Below, piece by piece: positions 6,609-7,345 of a DNA stretch of 7,345 bases (the first letter of the stretch is position 1; every line of letters starts with the position of its first letter). Origin of the DNA: Desulfobacterales bacterium (GTDB lineage: Bacteria; Desulfobacterota; Desulfobacteria; Desulfobacterales; Desulfobacteraceae); assembly GCA_022361535.1 (NCBI GenBank), contig JAKSAU010001068.1, positions 1-7,345 of the forward strand, written 5' to 3'. Below the pieces are notes generated by a model that was not told the DNA's origin, searched no databases, and saw only the letters and a program-made list of their open reading frames with translations. Both the position numbers and the translations under genes were made by a program.

Positions 6609-6615
6609 AAAGGAG
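6609..6615 (+). promoter_or_regulatory. Ribosome binding site of the DJ-1/PfpI protein
   Basis: AAAGGAG, 7 nt before the ATG at 6623 and 8 nt after the regulator stop. The short gap and this site support co-transcription of the two genes. Confidence 0.75.
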
Positions 6616-6622
6616 AAACACA

Positions 6623-7234
6623 ATGGACAAAAACGTGCACGCAAAATCAGGCAAAAAGAACCTGGCCATATTGCTCTTCAAGGATGTTGAAGTCCTGGAT
6701 TTCGCAGGCCCTTTTGAAGTTTTTTCAGTCTTTAATGAACTAAACAATTACGAACGCCTCCATGTGTATACCGTGGCAGAGGACATTGATACGATCCAGG
6801 CCAGGAACAGGCTTCAGGTAGTACCTGACTATCCGATAAATACAGCACAAATACCTGACTATCTGATTATTCCCGGCGGGATTGGTACCCGGGCCTTGCT
6901 GGAAAATGATACCGTGCTCAACTGGATCTTGCAGGTTTCCAAGACTTGCGATAATATCATGTCTGTTTGCTCGGGAGCACTCATTCTTGCAAAATTAGGA
7001 TTGCTCAAGGATCTTTCCGCGACCACCCACCACCAAATATTTGACGAACTTAAAGCTCTAGAGCCGGATACAAATATCATACAGGATCAACGATTTACTG
7101 ATAACGGTAAAATTCTCACATCTGCCGGTGTTGCTGCTGGTATTGATATGTGTCTGTATATGGTAGCACGACTCTACGGACAGGATCAGGCCAAAGCCAC
7201 GGCCCGGTATATTGAATACCCCTACTCCTTTTAA
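6623..7234 (+). CDS. DJ-1/PfpI family protein, isonitrile hydratase-like
   Basis: Cytoplasmic single-domain protein of 203 residues with no signal peptide or membrane segment. Seen motifs: LLFKDVEVLDFAGPFEVFS (17-35, D26), LIIPGGIGTRALL (81-93), the nucleophile elbow MSVCSGALILAKLGLL with C116, SATTHH (H136 and H137), and TSAGVAAGIDMCLYMVARLYG (166-186). The arrangement matches isocyanide (isonitrile) hydratases of Pseudomonas, where an Asp of the LDxxGP motif and a Cys-Thr pair are catalytic. Here the Thr is replaced by Ser (S117), a mild change. The C-terminus stops at IEYPYSF, a little shorter than relatives that carry on past an EYxPxPPF segment. Isonitrile hydration is only one option, since the superfamily also holds proteases, glyoxalases, chaperones and proteins without known activity. 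It is the second gene of an operon with the GlxA-like regulator and shares its fold. Confidence 0.93.
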   Translation: MDKNVHAKSGKKNLAILLFKDVEVLDFAGPFEVFSVFNELNNYERLHVYTVAEDIDTIQARNRLQVVPDYPINTAQIPDYLIIPGGIGTRALLENDTVLNWILQVSKTCDNIMSVCSGALILAKLGLLKDLSATTHHQIFDELKALEPDTNIIQDQRFTDNGKILTSAGVAAGIDMCLYMVARLYGQDQAKATARYIEYPYSF

Positions 7235-7299
7235 ATTGATTATACCAATTCTCAAAATAAATTTCCGATTGGCTTGGAGAACAAGGGCATCCCATATAC

Positions 7300-7343
7300 A
7301 AATACCGGCCCGTTTATTCTAAGAAACGGCTGCCGTATTTTTT
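7300..7343 (+). terminator. Rho-independent terminator of the GlxA/DJ-1 operon
   Basis: Outer arms AAATAC (7300-7305) and GTATTT (7335-7340) and inner arms CCGTTT (7310-7315) and AAACGG (7324-7329) pair perfectly. GGC (7307-7309) pairs with GCC (7332-7334) between them. One bulged C on the left and two bulged bases on the right give about 15 pairs around an 8-nt loop (7316-7323). Six T (7338-7343) follow directly. It lies 66 bp after the DJ-1 gene stop. On the opposite strand the hairpin is followed by only a short T-run, so it mainly acts rightward. Confidence 0.85.
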
Positions 7344-7345
7344 AC

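Noticed and set aside
7246..7280. CCAAT/ATTGG dyad after the DJ-1 gene considered as an additional hairpin
   Set aside because: Only five pairs around a long loop with no T-run. The real terminator with a 15-pair stem lies just downstream.
1..7345. Mobile element, CRISPR, tRNA or phage-like signals
   Set aside because: No transposase or integrase motifs, no regularly spaced repeats, and no cloverleaf-like sequence were seen on either strand.

Overview
The window reads as chromosomal DNA of a Gram-negative bacterium with roughly mid-range GC. A DctB/DctD-type two-component pair, a sigma-54 promoter and a TAXI-type TRAP transporter together suit a Desulfobacterota (marine, Desulfobacter-like) background. 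That assignment rests on gene style alone and is tentative. There are six protein genes. Five are complete, and one runs off the left edge.

Minus strand, read from high to low coordinates: a membrane sensor histidine kinase (5462-3678) is followed after 3 bp by an NtrC/DctD-family sigma-54 activator (3674-2316). About 330 bp of regulatory DNA comes next. It is followed by a TAXI-family periplasmic solute-binding protein (1984-956) and a fused TRAP permease (845 to beyond position 1). The regulatory DNA holds a consensus-quality sigma-54 promoter (2061-2045) facing the TAXI gene. Two symmetric dyads lie upstream of it, centred 32 bp apart, and look like binding sites for the activator. The likely circuit is: the sensor detects an extracytoplasmic solute (dicarboxylate or acidic amino acid by resemblance), phosphorylates the activator, and the activator opens the sigma-54 promoter for the uptake system. 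A strong hairpin between the binding-protein and permease genes probably makes the binding protein more abundant than the permease.

Plus strand, divergent from the kinase: a GlxA-type AraC regulator with an N-terminal DJ-1/PfpI domain (5620-6600) is followed after 22 bp by a stand-alone DJ-1/PfpI protein (6623-7234) resembling isonitrile hydratases. A rho-independent terminator sits at 7300-7343. The two proteins share the same fold and the same Cys/His positions. No sequence link ties this operon to the transport circuit beyond the shared 157-bp divergent intergenic region.

No tRNA, rRNA, CRISPR array, insertion sequence or integrase gene was seen. The most notable finding is the compact sigma-54 circuit in which a DctB-like sensor is paired with a TAXI/fused-permease TRAP system rather than a classical DctP-type one.
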